Shown: positions 26,612 to 34,572, numbered from the stretch's first letter. The stretch is DNA of 63,982 bases from DASRDS01 sp035569435 (GCA_035569435.1 DATMNB010000273.1:1-63982), one strand, 5' to 3'. The notes: generated by a model not told the origin, from the sequence alone. A program made the numbers and translations.

Positions 26612-27892
26612 ATGCGCTTCCATACCTACCAGAAGTTCAGCCCCGAATCGGCCGACGCCGTCGATCTGCAAGCGCTCCTCGACAAGCTCGCCGACTTCTT
26701 GTTGCAATCGGGGTTCGCCGGCGGCAAACAGTCGAGCCCGTACTGGGGCGACTTTGGCGGCGAGGAAGACCGGTCGATGGACGCCCTCCGCGAGGCGATC
26801 CTGAATGCCCTCATCGAGAGCGGCCAATTCACGCCGGAGATGCTCGAGGCGCTCCGCGGCGATGGGGACGACGAGTCGCAGGCCAAGCTCGCCCAGCTAC
26901 TCGATGAGCTGGTCCAACGCCTGGCCGCCGAGGGCTACCTCCGAATCGACGCGCCGCCCCAGATGCCGGGCTCACAGCAGCCGGTCACGGGCAAGGGCGG
27001 CCTCGCGCACGCGGCCTCCAAGGACGTCCAGTTCAACCTCACCGAGAAGGGGATAGACTTTCTCGGCTATAAGACGCTCCGCGGTATTCTCGGCTCGCTC
27101 GGCAAGTCGAGCTTTGGCAGCCACGACACGCCGTACCTCGCGACCGGCATCGAGGCCGATGGCTTCAGCAAGCAGTATGAGTTTGGCGACGTCCTGAACC
27201 TGGACGTCAACGAAACGCTCAAGCGTTCCCTCGCCCGCACCGGCGAGATCTCCGTGCCCCTCGATCTCGACTACGGCGACCTCATGGTCCGCCAAGCCGA
27301 GTACCGATCCTCGTGCGCGACGGTCCTCATGCTCGACACGTCGCACTCGATGATCCTCTACGGCGAGGACCGCTTCACCCCCGCCAAGAAAGTCGCCCTG
27401 GCCCTCACGCATCTCATTCGCACCCAGTTCCCCGGCGACTCGATCAAGGTGATCCTCTTCCACGACTCGGCCGAGGAGATCCCGCTGGCTCGGTTGGCCC
27501 ACGCCCAGGTCGGGCCCTATCACACCAACACGGCCGAGGGCTTCAAGCTCGCCCGTCGCCTGCTCCTGGGTCAGAAAAAGGACATGCGGCAGATCGTCAT
27601 GATCACCGACGGCAAGCCCAGCGCCCTCACGATGCCCAACGGTCAGATCTACAAGAACTCGATGGGCCTGGACGCCACGGTCATCGCCCACACGCTGAAG
27701 GAAGTTGCCGCCTGCCGCAAAGCGGGGATCATGATCAACACCTTCATGCTCGCCCGCGACCGCGCCCTGGTCGAATTCGTGAAACGCGTCTCCGAGATCT
27801 CGCGCGGCAAGGCCTACTTCACCAACACCATGACGCTCGGCCAGTTCATCTTGATGGACTTTCTGAAAAAGAAAACGCGAAAGGTGTCGTGA
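26612..27892 (+). CDS. von Willebrand factor A domain protein, likely partner of an AAA+ ATPase
   Basis: 426 residues. The N-terminal ~240 residues are helical and acidic. The VWA domain begins near residue 240: MLDTSHSM supplies the DxSxS MIDAS motif, YHTNTAEGF the MIDAS Thr, and ITDGKPSA the Asp. Soluble VWA proteins of this size pair with ChlI/MoxR-type ATPases, as in RavA-ViaA and CoxE-type systems; such an ATPase is encoded at 19064. ATG at 26612 begins MRFHTYQKFS; the frame is open further left but overlaps the MFS gene. The last 47 bases overlap the facing acyltransferase gene. Confidence 0.87.
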   Translation: MRFHTYQKFSPESADAVDLQALLDKLADFLLQSGFAGGKQSSPYWGDFGGEEDRSMDALREAILNALIESGQFTPEMLEALRGDGDDESQAKLAQLLDELVQRLAAEGYLRIDAPPQMPGSQQPVTGKGGLAHAASKDVQFNLTEKGIDFLGYKTLRGILGSLGKSSFGSHDTPYLATGIEADGFSKQYEFGDVLNLDVNETLKRSLARTGEISVPLDLDYGDLMVRQAEYRSSCATVLMLDTSHSMILYGEDRFTPAKKVALALTHLIRTQFPGDSIKVILFHDSAEEIPLARLAHAQVGPYHTNTAEGFKLARRLLLGQKKDMRQIVMITDGKPSALTMPNGQIYKNSMGLDATVIAHTLKEVAACRKAGIMINTFMLARDRALVEFVKRVSEISRGKAYFTNTMTLGQFILMDFLKKKTRKVS

Positions 27893-29015
27893 GGGCACGC
27901 CGCTCGTAGGCGTACCAATTGACCACGGCCGCCGCGCTGGTCAACACGATGGTCAGGACCAGGCAGATGAACACCGCGTACGGTCCGCTGCCACCCATCC
28001 GCGCGGTGAGTGTCACCAACGCCGGCGTCGTGAACCAGACGAAGATCACCGGTTGATTGAACAGGTACATGGCGTAGCTGTACTTGCCAAAAAACCGAAG
28101 CGGCGGCGTCGAGAGCACGCGCGCCGAGGCGCTGGACGGCGCGGTCAGAACCCTCGCCAGCCATGCGGCGAACGCGCCCACGAGCGCGGTCTGCCGCAGC
28201 GCGGAGGCCAGGACCCCGGGCGCGGAGTGACGGCCAAAGAACGGACACACCAACCAGAGCGCAAAGCACGCGAGCCCCGCCGGTACCGCCCACGCCGTCA
28301 GCCGCGTGCGCATCACCGGATCGCGCATCATGACGGCGACCACCGCGCCAGCGGCCAGGCCATCGATACAGGCCGGCGTCGACAGCTCCCACAACCATGA
28401 CGGCGGCGCGTAGAGGATGCACACCACGCGTGTGGCGACGCTGATGACCACCGCCGCGGCGCAGAGTCCGAGAATCGACACCCCGGGACGCCGACGGAGC
28501 AGCCAGGGCCAGAACAGATAGAACTGTTCCTCGACCGACAGTGACCAGAGCGGACCAAGGACCATCGGCATCGCCGTCCATCCCCAGCGACCGAGCGCGA
28601 CGTTCGACAGAAACGTGAGGGCCCACACGGCGCTCCCTGGCGGTACGGCAAACTGCGGCCGCTCGGGAAAGACTAGCGGGAGCACGACCAGGCACACGAT
28701 GAGCGTGAACAGGTACGTCGGCAGGATCCGTCGCGCGCGGCGCGCGTAGAAGCGGCCATAGTACTCGCCCGTCGTCGCGGACGCGCTGTCCATCAAGATC
28801 CCGGTGATCAGGTACCCCGAGAGAATGAAGAACAGCGTGACCCCGTTGCGTCCGAGCAGGGCCAAGCCGTCAGCCGCGTGGATCGCGGTCGGCGCGTCCG
28901 GGCCCAGCTGCGTGGCGTACAGCACGCCGTGGAAGACGAGCACCGCGAGGATGGCAACGCCCCGCACGCCGTCGAGCGCGGGGACTCTGGAGGCGCCCGA
29001 CCGAGGCTCGCTCAA
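27846..29015 (-). CDS. acyltransferase family 3 membrane protein
   Basis: 389-residue integral-membrane acyltransferase of the OafA/NolL type, with about ten helices, that O-acylates surface glycans. RVPALDGVRGVAILAVLVFH is the standard opening with the catalytic-region His, FFILSGYLITGIL and YARRARRILPTYL follow in order, and LWSLSVEEQFYLFWPWLL is the usual mid-protein motif. I chose the TTG at 29015, which overlaps the cysK stop (TTGA) and begins 10 residues before the first conserved block. The 3' end overlaps the VWA gene by 47 bases. Confidence 0.87.
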   Translation of the reverse strand: MSEPRSGASRVPALDGVRGVAILAVLVFHGVLYATQLGPDAPTAIHAADGLALLGRNGVTLFFILSGYLITGILMDSASATTGEYYGRFYARRARRILPTYLFTLIVCLVVLPLVFPERPQFAVPPGSAVWALTFLSNVALGRWGWTAMPMVLGPLWSLSVEEQFYLFWPWLLRRRPGVSILGLCAAAVVISVATRVVCILYAPPSWLWELSTPACIDGLAAGAVVAVMMRDPVMRTRLTAWAVPAGLACFALWLVCPFFGRHSAPGVLASALRQTALVGAFAAWLARVLTAPSSASARVLSTPPLRFFGKYSYAMYLFNQPVIFVWFTTPALVTLTARMGGSGPYAVFICLVLTIVLTSAAAVVNWYAYERRALTTPFAFSFSESPSR

Positions 29016-29929
29016 TCGACCGCGGGCGGCGCGAACAGCACGGTGGTGAGATACCGCGCGCCCGAATCCGGCGTGATGCACGCCACGCGCGACGACGGCC
29101 CCAATTCGCGCGCGACTTTCATCGCCGCCCATACAATGGCGCCGCTCGACATCCCCACGAAGAGCCCTTCCTCGCGCGCCAGCCGCCGCACGAGCGGAAA
29201 CGCGTCCTCTTCCCACGCCAACACGACCCGGTCGACCACCGCCCGGTCAAAGTTCTCCGGCACGAACCCGGGCCCCATCCCCTGGAACTGATGCTGCCCA
29301 CGCTCCCCGCCCGAGAGCACCGGCGACCGTCCCGGCTCGACCGCAATAATGCGCACCGCGGGCCGGCGTTCCTTGAGGAACCGCCCCACCCCGCTGATCG
29401 TCCCGCCCGTGCCGGAGCCATAGACGAACGCGTCGACACGCCCCTCCATCTGTTCCCAGATCTCGGGACCGGTCGTCTCGTAATGGATCTGTGGGTTGGC
29501 GGGATTGGTAAACTGATTTGGCATCCAGGCCCCGGTGGCATCCCGAATCCGCTCTGCCTCCTCGATGGCCGCCAACATGCGGCGCTCAGGGTCGGTCAGC
29601 ACGACCTCGGCTCCATACGCGGTCAGCGTGCGCAACCGCTCCTCGCTCATCGACGCCGGCATGGTGAGTATCAGCTTGTAGCCCCGCGCCGCCGCCACCT
29701 GGGCAAGACCGATTCCGGTGTTGCCCGACGTGGGCTCGACGATCGTCCCGCCGGGCTGCAACACCCGCCGCGCCTCCGCATCGCGGACCATCCCAAAGGC
29801 GGTCCGATCCTTGATCGACCCCCCAGGGTTGAGCCCCTCGAGCTTGGCCCAAACCTGCCCCATCGTGCGCTCGACCACGCGCTCGAGCCGCACCATGGGC
29901 GTCCGGCCGATCACGGCGTCAACGGGCAT
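29012..29929 (-). CDS. cysK: cysteine synthase A (O-acetylserine sulfhydrylase family)
   Basis: PLP enzyme that makes cysteine from an activated serine and sulfide, 305 residues. LNPGGSIKDRTA carries the PLP lysine, EPTSGNTGIGLAQVAAARGY the substrate loop, and GSGTGGTISGVGRFLKE the phosphate-binding glycines; C-terminal EGLFVGMSSGAI is typical. From sequence alone it cannot be said whether it uses sulfide or a thiocarboxylated carrier protein; a carrier gene is 1.5 kb away. It is divergent from the SAM-II riboswitch operon. Confidence 0.93.
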   Translation of the reverse strand: MPVDAVIGRTPMVRLERVVERTMGQVWAKLEGLNPGGSIKDRTAFGMVRDAEARRVLQPGGTIVEPTSGNTGIGLAQVAAARGYKLILTMPASMSEERLRTLTAYGAEVVLTDPERRMLAAIEEAERIRDATGAWMPNQFTNPANPQIHYETTGPEIWEQMEGRVDAFVYGSGTGGTISGVGRFLKERRPAVRIIAVEPGRSPVLSGGERGQHQFQGMGPGFVPENFDRAVVDRVVLAWEEDAFPLVRRLAREEGLFVGMSSGAIVWAAMKVARELGPSSRVACITPDSGARYLTTVLFAPPAVD

Positions 29930-29946
29930 TCACCAACGTAACCCCC

Positions 29947-29975
29947 TTGCGCCAGAGCCGGCGTGTGTGTAGGGT
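29947..29975 (+). promoter_or_regulatory. possible sigma-70 promoter upstream of the SAM-II leader
   Basis: TTGCGC (29947-29952), 17 bases, then TAGGGT (29970-29975). A start near 29982 would put the aptamer about 13 bases into the transcript. The -10 box is poor, so confidence is low. Confidence 0.3.
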
Positions 29976-29994
29976 TCGACCACAATCGTTCACC

Positions 29995-30046
29995 CGTGGT
30001 GAGTTGCGGCCTATTGCAGCCACGTTAAATAAATTGCTAAAAAGCC
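29995..30046 (+). ncRNA. SAM-II riboswitch aptamer
   Basis: The 52 bases match the SAM-II (SAM_alpha) fold. Stem P1 pairs CGTGGT (29995-30000) with GCCACG (30019-30024), including one G-U. The conserved ATTGCAGCC (30013-30021), the CGTTAAA (30023-30029) and the terminal GCTAAAAA (30036-30043) are at the expected places. The pseudoknot pairs GGC (30008-30010) with GCC (30044-30046). The conserved blocks agree with what I recall of the family; pairing was checked by eye. SAM-II is an H-type pseudoknot that binds S-adenosylmethionine and normally lowers expression of methionine or SAM genes. Confidence 0.9.
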
Positions 30047-30088
30047 TACGCGTTCCCGCGGCTTTTTGGCGCCGGGAGCGTTTTTTTT
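30039..30088 (+). terminator. riboswitch expression platform: antiterminator and intrinsic terminator
   Basis: Terminator: 30051-30058 (CGTTCCCG) pairs with 30073-30080 (CGGGAGCG), followed by eight T (30081-30088). Antiterminator: 30039-30046 (AAAAAGCC) pairs perfectly with 30060-30067 (GGCTTTTT), with extra inner pairs GCG/CGC. The 3' arm of the antiterminator lies between the terminator arms and its 5' arm is the 3' strand of the aptamer pseudoknot. So SAM binding should hold AAAAAGCC in the aptamer, block the antiterminator and allow termination; without SAM the operon is read. Later bases also allow GGGAG/CTCCC pairing. Confidence 0.8.
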
Positions 30089-30139
30089 GTCTCCCGACGC
30101 CCGAGCGGTGGGGCCCGTTAGGCGGGAGACACGTGACAC

Positions 30140-31411
30140 ATGACGGCAACACTTCCGTACCCCGACGTCGCAACCGCGGCGTTGGCCCCACTTCCCCAAC
30201 GGTGCCGGAACTGCGGCACCACCTTCGAGCCGGCCCCCGAGGCGATCTGCGGCGAGTGCCTCGGCCCCCTCGAGCCGTGGTATGACGCCACCGGCCCCCG
30301 GTTGCTCCCCGACCGGGCCATCATCGGCGCCCGCGAGCCCTCGCTCTGGCGCTACCGCGAGTGGCTCCCGTTCGCCGGGCAACCCGTGCACTCGCTCGAC
30401 ACGGGATTCACACCGCTGGTCGAGTCCCCGGCGCTGGCCCGCGCCATCGGCGTCGACTGCGCCTGGATCAAGAACGACGCGGTGTCGCACCCGACCCTCT
30501 CGTTCAAGGACCGCGTGGTCGCCACCGCCATCAACGCCGCGGTGGCGTTTGGCTTGGACACGATCGGCTGCGCGTCCACCGGCAACCTAGCCAACGCCGT
30601 CGCGGCGCACGCCGCGCGCGCGGGCTTGCCAGCGTGGATTTTCGTCCCGGATGATCTCGAGCTGGGCAAGATCGTCGGCACGCTCGTCTACGGCCCACAC
30701 CTCGTGCGGGTCCGCGGCACGTACGACGACGTGAACCGCCTCTGCGCGCAAGTGGCCGACCGGTTTGGCTGGGGCATCGTGAACGTCAACCTCCGCGGCT
30801 ACTACGGCGAAGGCTCCAAGACGATGGCGTTCGAGATCGCCGAACAACTGGGCTGGCGCGTGCCGACCGCGGTCATCGCGCCAATGGCCGGTGGCTCGCT
30901 CGTCACCAAGTTGCGCAAAGGGTTCCGCGAGTTCGCCGAGGCCGGGCTCATCACAGGCACGTCGCCCCGCCTCTATGGCGCGCAAGCCGAGGGGTGCGCG
31001 CCGATCGTGCGCCTCCTACACGCCGGCGAGGGTGCGACGCTCGTCCCCGAGCACCCGCGCACCATCGCCCGCTCCATCGCGATCGGCAACCCAGCCGACG
31101 GCAACTCGGCCGCGCGCGCCATGCGCGAGACCGGCGGGTGGGGGGCCTTTGTCGACGATGCCGCCATCGTCCGCGGGATCCGACTGCTCGCTGAAACGAC
31201 CGGGATCTTCACCGAGACGGCCGGCGGCACCACCGTCGCCGCCGCGCTCGAGTTGGCTCGCACCGGTCACTTAACCCCGTCCGATGAGGTCGTCCTGTGC
31301 ATCACGGGCAACGGCCTCAAGACGGTCGAGGCACTCGCGGGCGAGCTCCCCGAGGCCCCGGTGATCGCGCCCAGGCTGCGTGAAGTCGCGGCCCTCGTCG
31401 ACGCCCAATAA
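30140..31411 (+). CDS. thrC: threonine synthase family PLP enzyme with N-terminal zinc ribbon
   Basis: 423 residues, homologous to threonine synthase, which converts O-phosphohomoserine to threonine. An N-terminal zinc ribbon has C22-x2-C25 and C37-x2-C40. The PLP lysine is K123 in TLSFKDRV; ASTGNLANAVAAHAARAG is the substrate/PLP loop and VIAPMAGGSLVTKL carries the phosphate-binding glycines. It is the first gene after a SAM-II riboswitch and terminator, and is followed by a MoaD-type carrier, a MoeZ-type activator and a LysE-type exporter. That setting suggests it may use a thiocarboxylate carrier to make homocysteine from phosphohomoserine; plain threonine synthase activity is equally consistent with the sequence. 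The symbol reflects family only. Confidence 0.88.
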   Translation: MTATLPYPDVATAALAPLPQRCRNCGTTFEPAPEAICGECLGPLEPWYDATGPRLLPDRAIIGAREPSLWRYREWLPFAGQPVHSLDTGFTPLVESPALARAIGVDCAWIKNDAVSHPTLSFKDRVVATAINAAVAFGLDTIGCASTGNLANAVAAHAARAGLPAWIFVPDDLELGKIVGTLVYGPHLVRVRGTYDDVNRLCAQVADRFGWGIVNVNLRGYYGEGSKTMAFEIAEQLGWRVPTAVIAPMAGGSLVTKLRKGFREFAEAGLITGTSPRLYGAQAEGCAPIVRLLHAGEGATLVPEHPRTIARSIAIGNPADGNSAARAMRETGGWGAFVDDAAIVRGIRLLAETTGIFTETAGGTTVAAALELARTGHLTPSDEVVLCITGNGLKTVEALAGELPEAPVIAPRLREVAALVDAQ

Positions 31412-31446
31412 AGCCACCTGCCCACCCTCTATCTTTCAACACTGAC

Positions 31447-31722
31447 ATGGCAATCACGATCAATCTCCCCAACGTGCTGGCCAAGCTGGCCAACGGCCAG
31501 CGGACACTCGAAGCTGGCGGCGCCACGCTCGGCGCGGCAGTGAGCGACGTGACGGGCCGGTATCCGGCCCTCCGCTCCCGCCTCACCGACGACGCTGGGA
31601 ATCCGTATCCGTTCGTCACGTATTACTTGAATGACGAAGACATTCGGTTCGCCGGCGGCTTCGCGGCGACCGTGCGCGATGGCGACGAAGTCACCATCGT
31701 CCCTGCGGTGGCGGGAGGCTGA
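31447..31722 (+). CDS. MoaD/ThiS-family sulfur-carrier protein
   Basis: 91-residue ubiquitin-like protein. It ends in GG (…VPAVAGG), the C-terminal diglycine that is adenylated and converted to a thiocarboxylate. MAITINLPNVLAKL and the beta-grasp pattern, with DGDEVTIVPAV before the tail, fit MoaD/ThiS/CysO. No molybdopterin or thiamine genes adjoin it; its neighbours are a threonine-synthase-family gene and a MoeZ-like activator, resembling the CysO-type sulfur systems. It starts 35 bases after thrC and ends 2 bases before the moeZ-like gene, so translation is linked. Confidence 0.9.
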   Translation: MAITINLPNVLAKLANGQRTLEAGGATLGAAVSDVTGRYPALRSRLTDDAGNPYPFVTYYLNDEDIRFAGGFAATVRDGDEVTIVPAVAGG

Positions 31723-31724
31723 CC

Positions 31725-32873
31725 ATGGCCGTAGCGGACATTGCAACACCGGATCTCACTCGCGATGAGGTGCTGCGCTACAGCCGGCATGTGATCCTGC
31801 CCGACGTCGGGATCGAGGGGCAACGCCGGCTCAAAGGCGCACGCGTACTGCTGGTGGGAGCGGGAGGGTTGGGATCGCCCGCGGCGCTGTATCTGGCCGC
31901 GGCCGGTATCGGCCACTTGGGATTAGTCGACTTCGACACCGTCGACGTGACCAACCTCCAGCGCCAGATCCTACATGGGACGCGTGATGTGGGGCGAAGC
32001 AAGTTGGCCTCGGCGACCGACCGGCTGCAGGACCTCAATCCCCACGTCCAGGTCGAGCCGTTCGCCACGCGACTGACGTCGGAGAACGCCCTCGAGATCA
32101 TCGGCGAGTACGACCTCGTCGTCGACGGCACCGACAACTTTGCGACCCGGTATCTCGTGAACGATGCCTGTGTCATCCTCGGCCGGCCCAACGTGTACGG
32201 CAGCATCTTCCGGTTCGAGGGACAGGCATCGGTGCTCGCCACCCCCCAGGGACCGTGCTATCGCTGTTTGTTCCGGGAGCCCCCGCCTCCGGGACTCGTC
32301 CCGAGCTGCGCCGAGGGCGGCGTGTTGGGCGTGCTCCCCGGTCTGGTGGGGACGATCCAGGCGACTGAGGCGATCAAGCTGATTCTCGGGATCGGGGACA
32401 CGTTGATCGGACGGTTGTTGCTCGTGGATGCATTGGGGATGCAGTTCCGAACAATGAAAATCCGGCGGGACCCCACCTGTCCGGCGTGCGGCACACATGA
32501 GATTCAGGAGCTGATCGACTATGAGGAGTTCTGCGGCGTGGTGACAGAACCGACGGTCCAGACGATCACGCCGCGCGAGGTCGCGGCCAAGCTGGCACAG
32601 GGCGAGGACTTCGACCTGATCGACGTGCGCGAGCCGCACGAGTGGGCGATCGGCCACATCGAGGGCGCGCGCCTCGTGCCGCTGAGCACGTTCCCGGGCG
32701 CCATCGCCTCACTCGATCCATCGCGCGAGATCGTGCTGCAGTGCAAGTCCGGCGGCCGGAGCGCGCAGGCCGCACAGGCGCTCATTAACGCCGGATTCCG
32801 CAACGTGTCCAACCTGGTTGGCGGCATCACCCGCTGGAGTGACGAGGTCGACCCGAGCATCCCCAAGTACTAA
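31725..32873 (+). CDS. MoeZ/MoeB-type adenylyltransferase fused to a rhodanese domain
   Basis: 382-residue E1-like enzyme that adenylates a carrier protein's C-terminal Gly and transfers sulfur to it. The ATP site is VLLVGAGGLGSPAALYLAAAG. The conserved C195 lies in SCAEGGVLGVLPG. Zinc ligands are CYRC and CPAC (about 252-255). A rhodanese domain follows (about 275-382) with the active Cys340 in LQCKSGGRS. Fused activator-sulfurtransferase is the MoeZ layout. The adjoining carrier gene and thrC-family gene make a three-step sulfur-transfer set: activation, carrier, PLP enzyme. Confidence 0.93.
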   Translation: MAVADIATPDLTRDEVLRYSRHVILPDVGIEGQRRLKGARVLLVGAGGLGSPAALYLAAAGIGHLGLVDFDTVDVTNLQRQILHGTRDVGRSKLASATDRLQDLNPHVQVEPFATRLTSENALEIIGEYDLVVDGTDNFATRYLVNDACVILGRPNVYGSIFRFEGQASVLATPQGPCYRCLFREPPPPGLVPSCAEGGVLGVLPGLVGTIQATEAIKLILGIGDTLIGRLLLVDALGMQFRTMKIRRDPTCPACGTHEIQELIDYEEFCGVVTEPTVQTITPREVAAKLAQGEDFDLIDVREPHEWAIGHIEGARLVPLSTFPGAIASLDPSREIVLQCKSGGRSAQAAQALINAGFRNVSNLVGGITRWSDEVDPSIPKY

Positions 32874-32874
32874 T

Positions 32875-33498
32875 GTGACCGTTGCCCAATCGCTCGTTAG
32901 TTTCGCGCTGGCCGCGGGCGTCCTGACTATCACGCCGGGTCTCGACACCGCGTTGGTCATCCGCACCTCGACGGTCGAAGGGCCACGCAAAGCGGTCCTG
33001 GCGATGCTGGGCATCAACGGTGGACTATTGGTATGGGGCGCGGCGGTGGCGATCGGTCTTGCCGCGCTCCTCACGGCGTCCGAGATCGCCTTCACTGTGC
33101 TCAAGTGGGTCGGCGCCGGGTATCTCGTCTGGCTCGGCGTCACACTGCTGCTGCGGCCGCGCCAGCGGTTTGACCCATCGCTCGCGATGTCGGACCATCA
33201 TGGCGCCAATTGGTTCTGGCGCGGACTGCTCAACAATCTGCTCAACCCCAAGGTCGGGGTGTTCTACGTCTCGTTTCTGCCCCAGTTCATTCCGACCGGC
33301 GTGCCAACGGCGCCGTACACATTTCTCCTCGCCGTCATCCACGTGGTGCTCGGTCTCATCTGGCTGAGCGCCCTGATCCTGGCCACGCACCCCCTCAACC
33401 GCGCGTTACAGCGGCCGAGCGTGATCCGGGCGTTGGATCGCCTGACCGGGATCGTCTTCGTGGGCTTTGGCGTCAAGCTGGCGGTGTCGCGCCGCTAG
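32875..33498 (+). CDS. LysE/RhtB-family amino-acid exporter
   Basis: 207-residue inner-membrane protein with five or six helices. TITPGLDTALVIRTS is the N-terminal LysE/RhtB motif, GAGYLVWLGVTLLLRP follows, and NNLLNPKVGVFYVSFLPQFIP is the family's central signature. Such proteins export homoserine, threonine, lysine or related amino acids. The GTG lies one base after the moeZ stop, so it belongs to the riboswitch operon and may prevent build-up of homoserine- or homocysteine-related intermediates when SAM is low; that is inference. Its end overlaps the facing VOC gene by 26 bases. Confidence 0.88.
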   Translation: MTVAQSLVSFALAAGVLTITPGLDTALVIRTSTVEGPRKAVLAMLGINGGLLVWGAAVAIGLAALLTASEIAFTVLKWVGAGYLVWLGVTLLLRPRQRFDPSLAMSDHHGANWFWRGLLNNLLNPKVGVFYVSFLPQFIPTGVPTAPYTFLLAVIHVVLGLIWLSALILATHPLNRALQRPSVIRALDRLTGIVFVGFGVKLAVSRR

Positions 33499-33865
33499 GC
33501 TGGGCAAAGATGATCGCGTTCCCGCCCGGCTCACGCACCCCGAATTCGTGCATGCCGTAGAACGTCGTTCGGCGCGGCAGAATCAACGGGACGCCGCGCA
33601 TGGCGCGCTCGACCTCGTCGAGGTCCGCGACCTCGACAAACAAGCCCACCGAATGCCCACGCTCGGCATCGAGCGTCGCCGGCGCATCGGCGGCGACGCT
33701 GGCCCGCGTCTGGTACATGACCTCCACGCCATCCTTGGCGAGGAGGGCAAAGCCAATCGCGTCATCGTGCGGCACCGTGACAGCAACGACAAACCCCAAC
33801 CGATCGACCCAGAATGGCAGACAGGGCTCGATCGCATCGACGATCATTACGGGTGTGATTTTCAT
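33473..33865 (-). CDS. VOC/glyoxalase-superfamily protein
   Basis: 130-residue beta-alpha-beta-beta-beta protein of the vicinal oxygen chelate fold: MKITPVMIVDAIEPCLPFWVDRLGF opens with the usual metal-site strand, and the end FGVREPGGNAIIFAQP has the typical Glu. Function (bleomycin-type resistance, glyoxalase or dioxygenase) is unresolved. Its ATG overlaps the stop of the AraC-type gene (ATGA), so it is probably the target or partner of that regulator. The 3' end overlaps the LysE-type gene. Confidence 0.8.
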   Translation of the reverse strand: MKITPVMIVDAIEPCLPFWVDRLGFVVAVTVPHDDAIGFALLAKDGVEVMYQTRASVAADAPATLDAERGHSVGLFVEVADLDEVERAMRGVPLILPRRTTFYGMHEFGVREPGGNAIIFAQPSGATPPA

Positions 33866-34572
33866 ACGCCGATGCTAACCGGCGCCGCCTGGCGCGTCTT
33901 GGAATTTTGGAACCAGTCGCCCGGCGTGAGGCCGGTGAGCGTCCGAAAGTCGTTGACGAGGTGCGACTGGTCGGCGTAGCCCAACTCGTAGGCCAGCCCG
34001 CTCCAATCGGGACGAGCAGCCGCCCGCCGCATCACCGCTTGCATCCGGACGATGCGGGCAAACGTTTTTGGCGTGACACCGACAGCCTGCGCAAACCGTC
34101 GCGCCAGCTGTTGCCGGCTGACACCGAGCGCGGGGCCGAGGGCCGCCACGGCCAGCACGCCGCGCGACTGACGGATCGCGCGGACCGCGGCGGCAATGTC
34201 GGGCGGCGGGGGCGCCACCGGCCGCCGCAGTAAGAGCGACGCCAGATCACGGGGCTCGACGCCCGGCCACACATCGTCGAGCGCGATGCGGCGGTCCGTC
34301 AGCTCGCTCGCCGGCACACCCAGCAGCGCGGGCGCCGCGCCAGGAAGGAAGCGGACCCCGACGTATCGGACCATGCTCGGCGGCACGACCAGCGCCGTGG
34401 TCATCGTCCCAACAACGGTCGCCGACGTCAGATCCTCGCCGACAAACGTCAGGACGATGTCGATCGCCCCATCGGGCATGACCCGATGCACCGTGTCCGG
34501 CCCCGGCGTGTTCGTCCAGAAACACTCGACCGACGCCGCCAGCGCCTCAGGCGGCCGGCACTCGGTGTACAT
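33862..34572 (-). CDS. AraC-family transcriptional regulator
   Basis: 236 residues. The C-terminal AraC DNA-binding domain has the first helix-turn-helix (VAALGPALGVSRQQLARRFAQAVGVTPKTFARIVRM) and the second (WSGLAYELGYADQSHLVNDFRTLTGLTPGDW), typical AraC pattern. The N-terminal half (MPDGAIDIVLTF, VRYVGVRFLPGAAPALLG) resembles the DUF6597/cupin-like sensing region found in many uncharacterised members. It follows the CDF gene by 3 bases and is coupled to the VOC gene. The inducer is unknown. Confidence 0.85.
   Translation of the reverse strand: MYTECRPPEALAASVECFWTNTPGPDTVHRVMPDGAIDIVLTFVGEDLTSATVVGTMTTALVVPPSMVRYVGVRFLPGAAPALLGVPASELTDRRIALDDVWPGVEPRDLASLLLRRPVAPPPPDIAAAVRAIRQSRGVLAVAALGPALGVSRQQLARRFAQAVGVTPKTFARIVRMQAVMRRAAARPDWSGLAYELGYADQSHLVNDFRTLTGLTPGDWFQNSKTRQAAPVSIGV

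Noticed and set aside
31447..32873. Molybdopterin synthesis (moaD/moeB) as the role of the carrier pair
   Set aside because: No moaE, moaA or moaC nearby and the operon has a SAM riboswitch and a PLP enzyme; possible but less likely.
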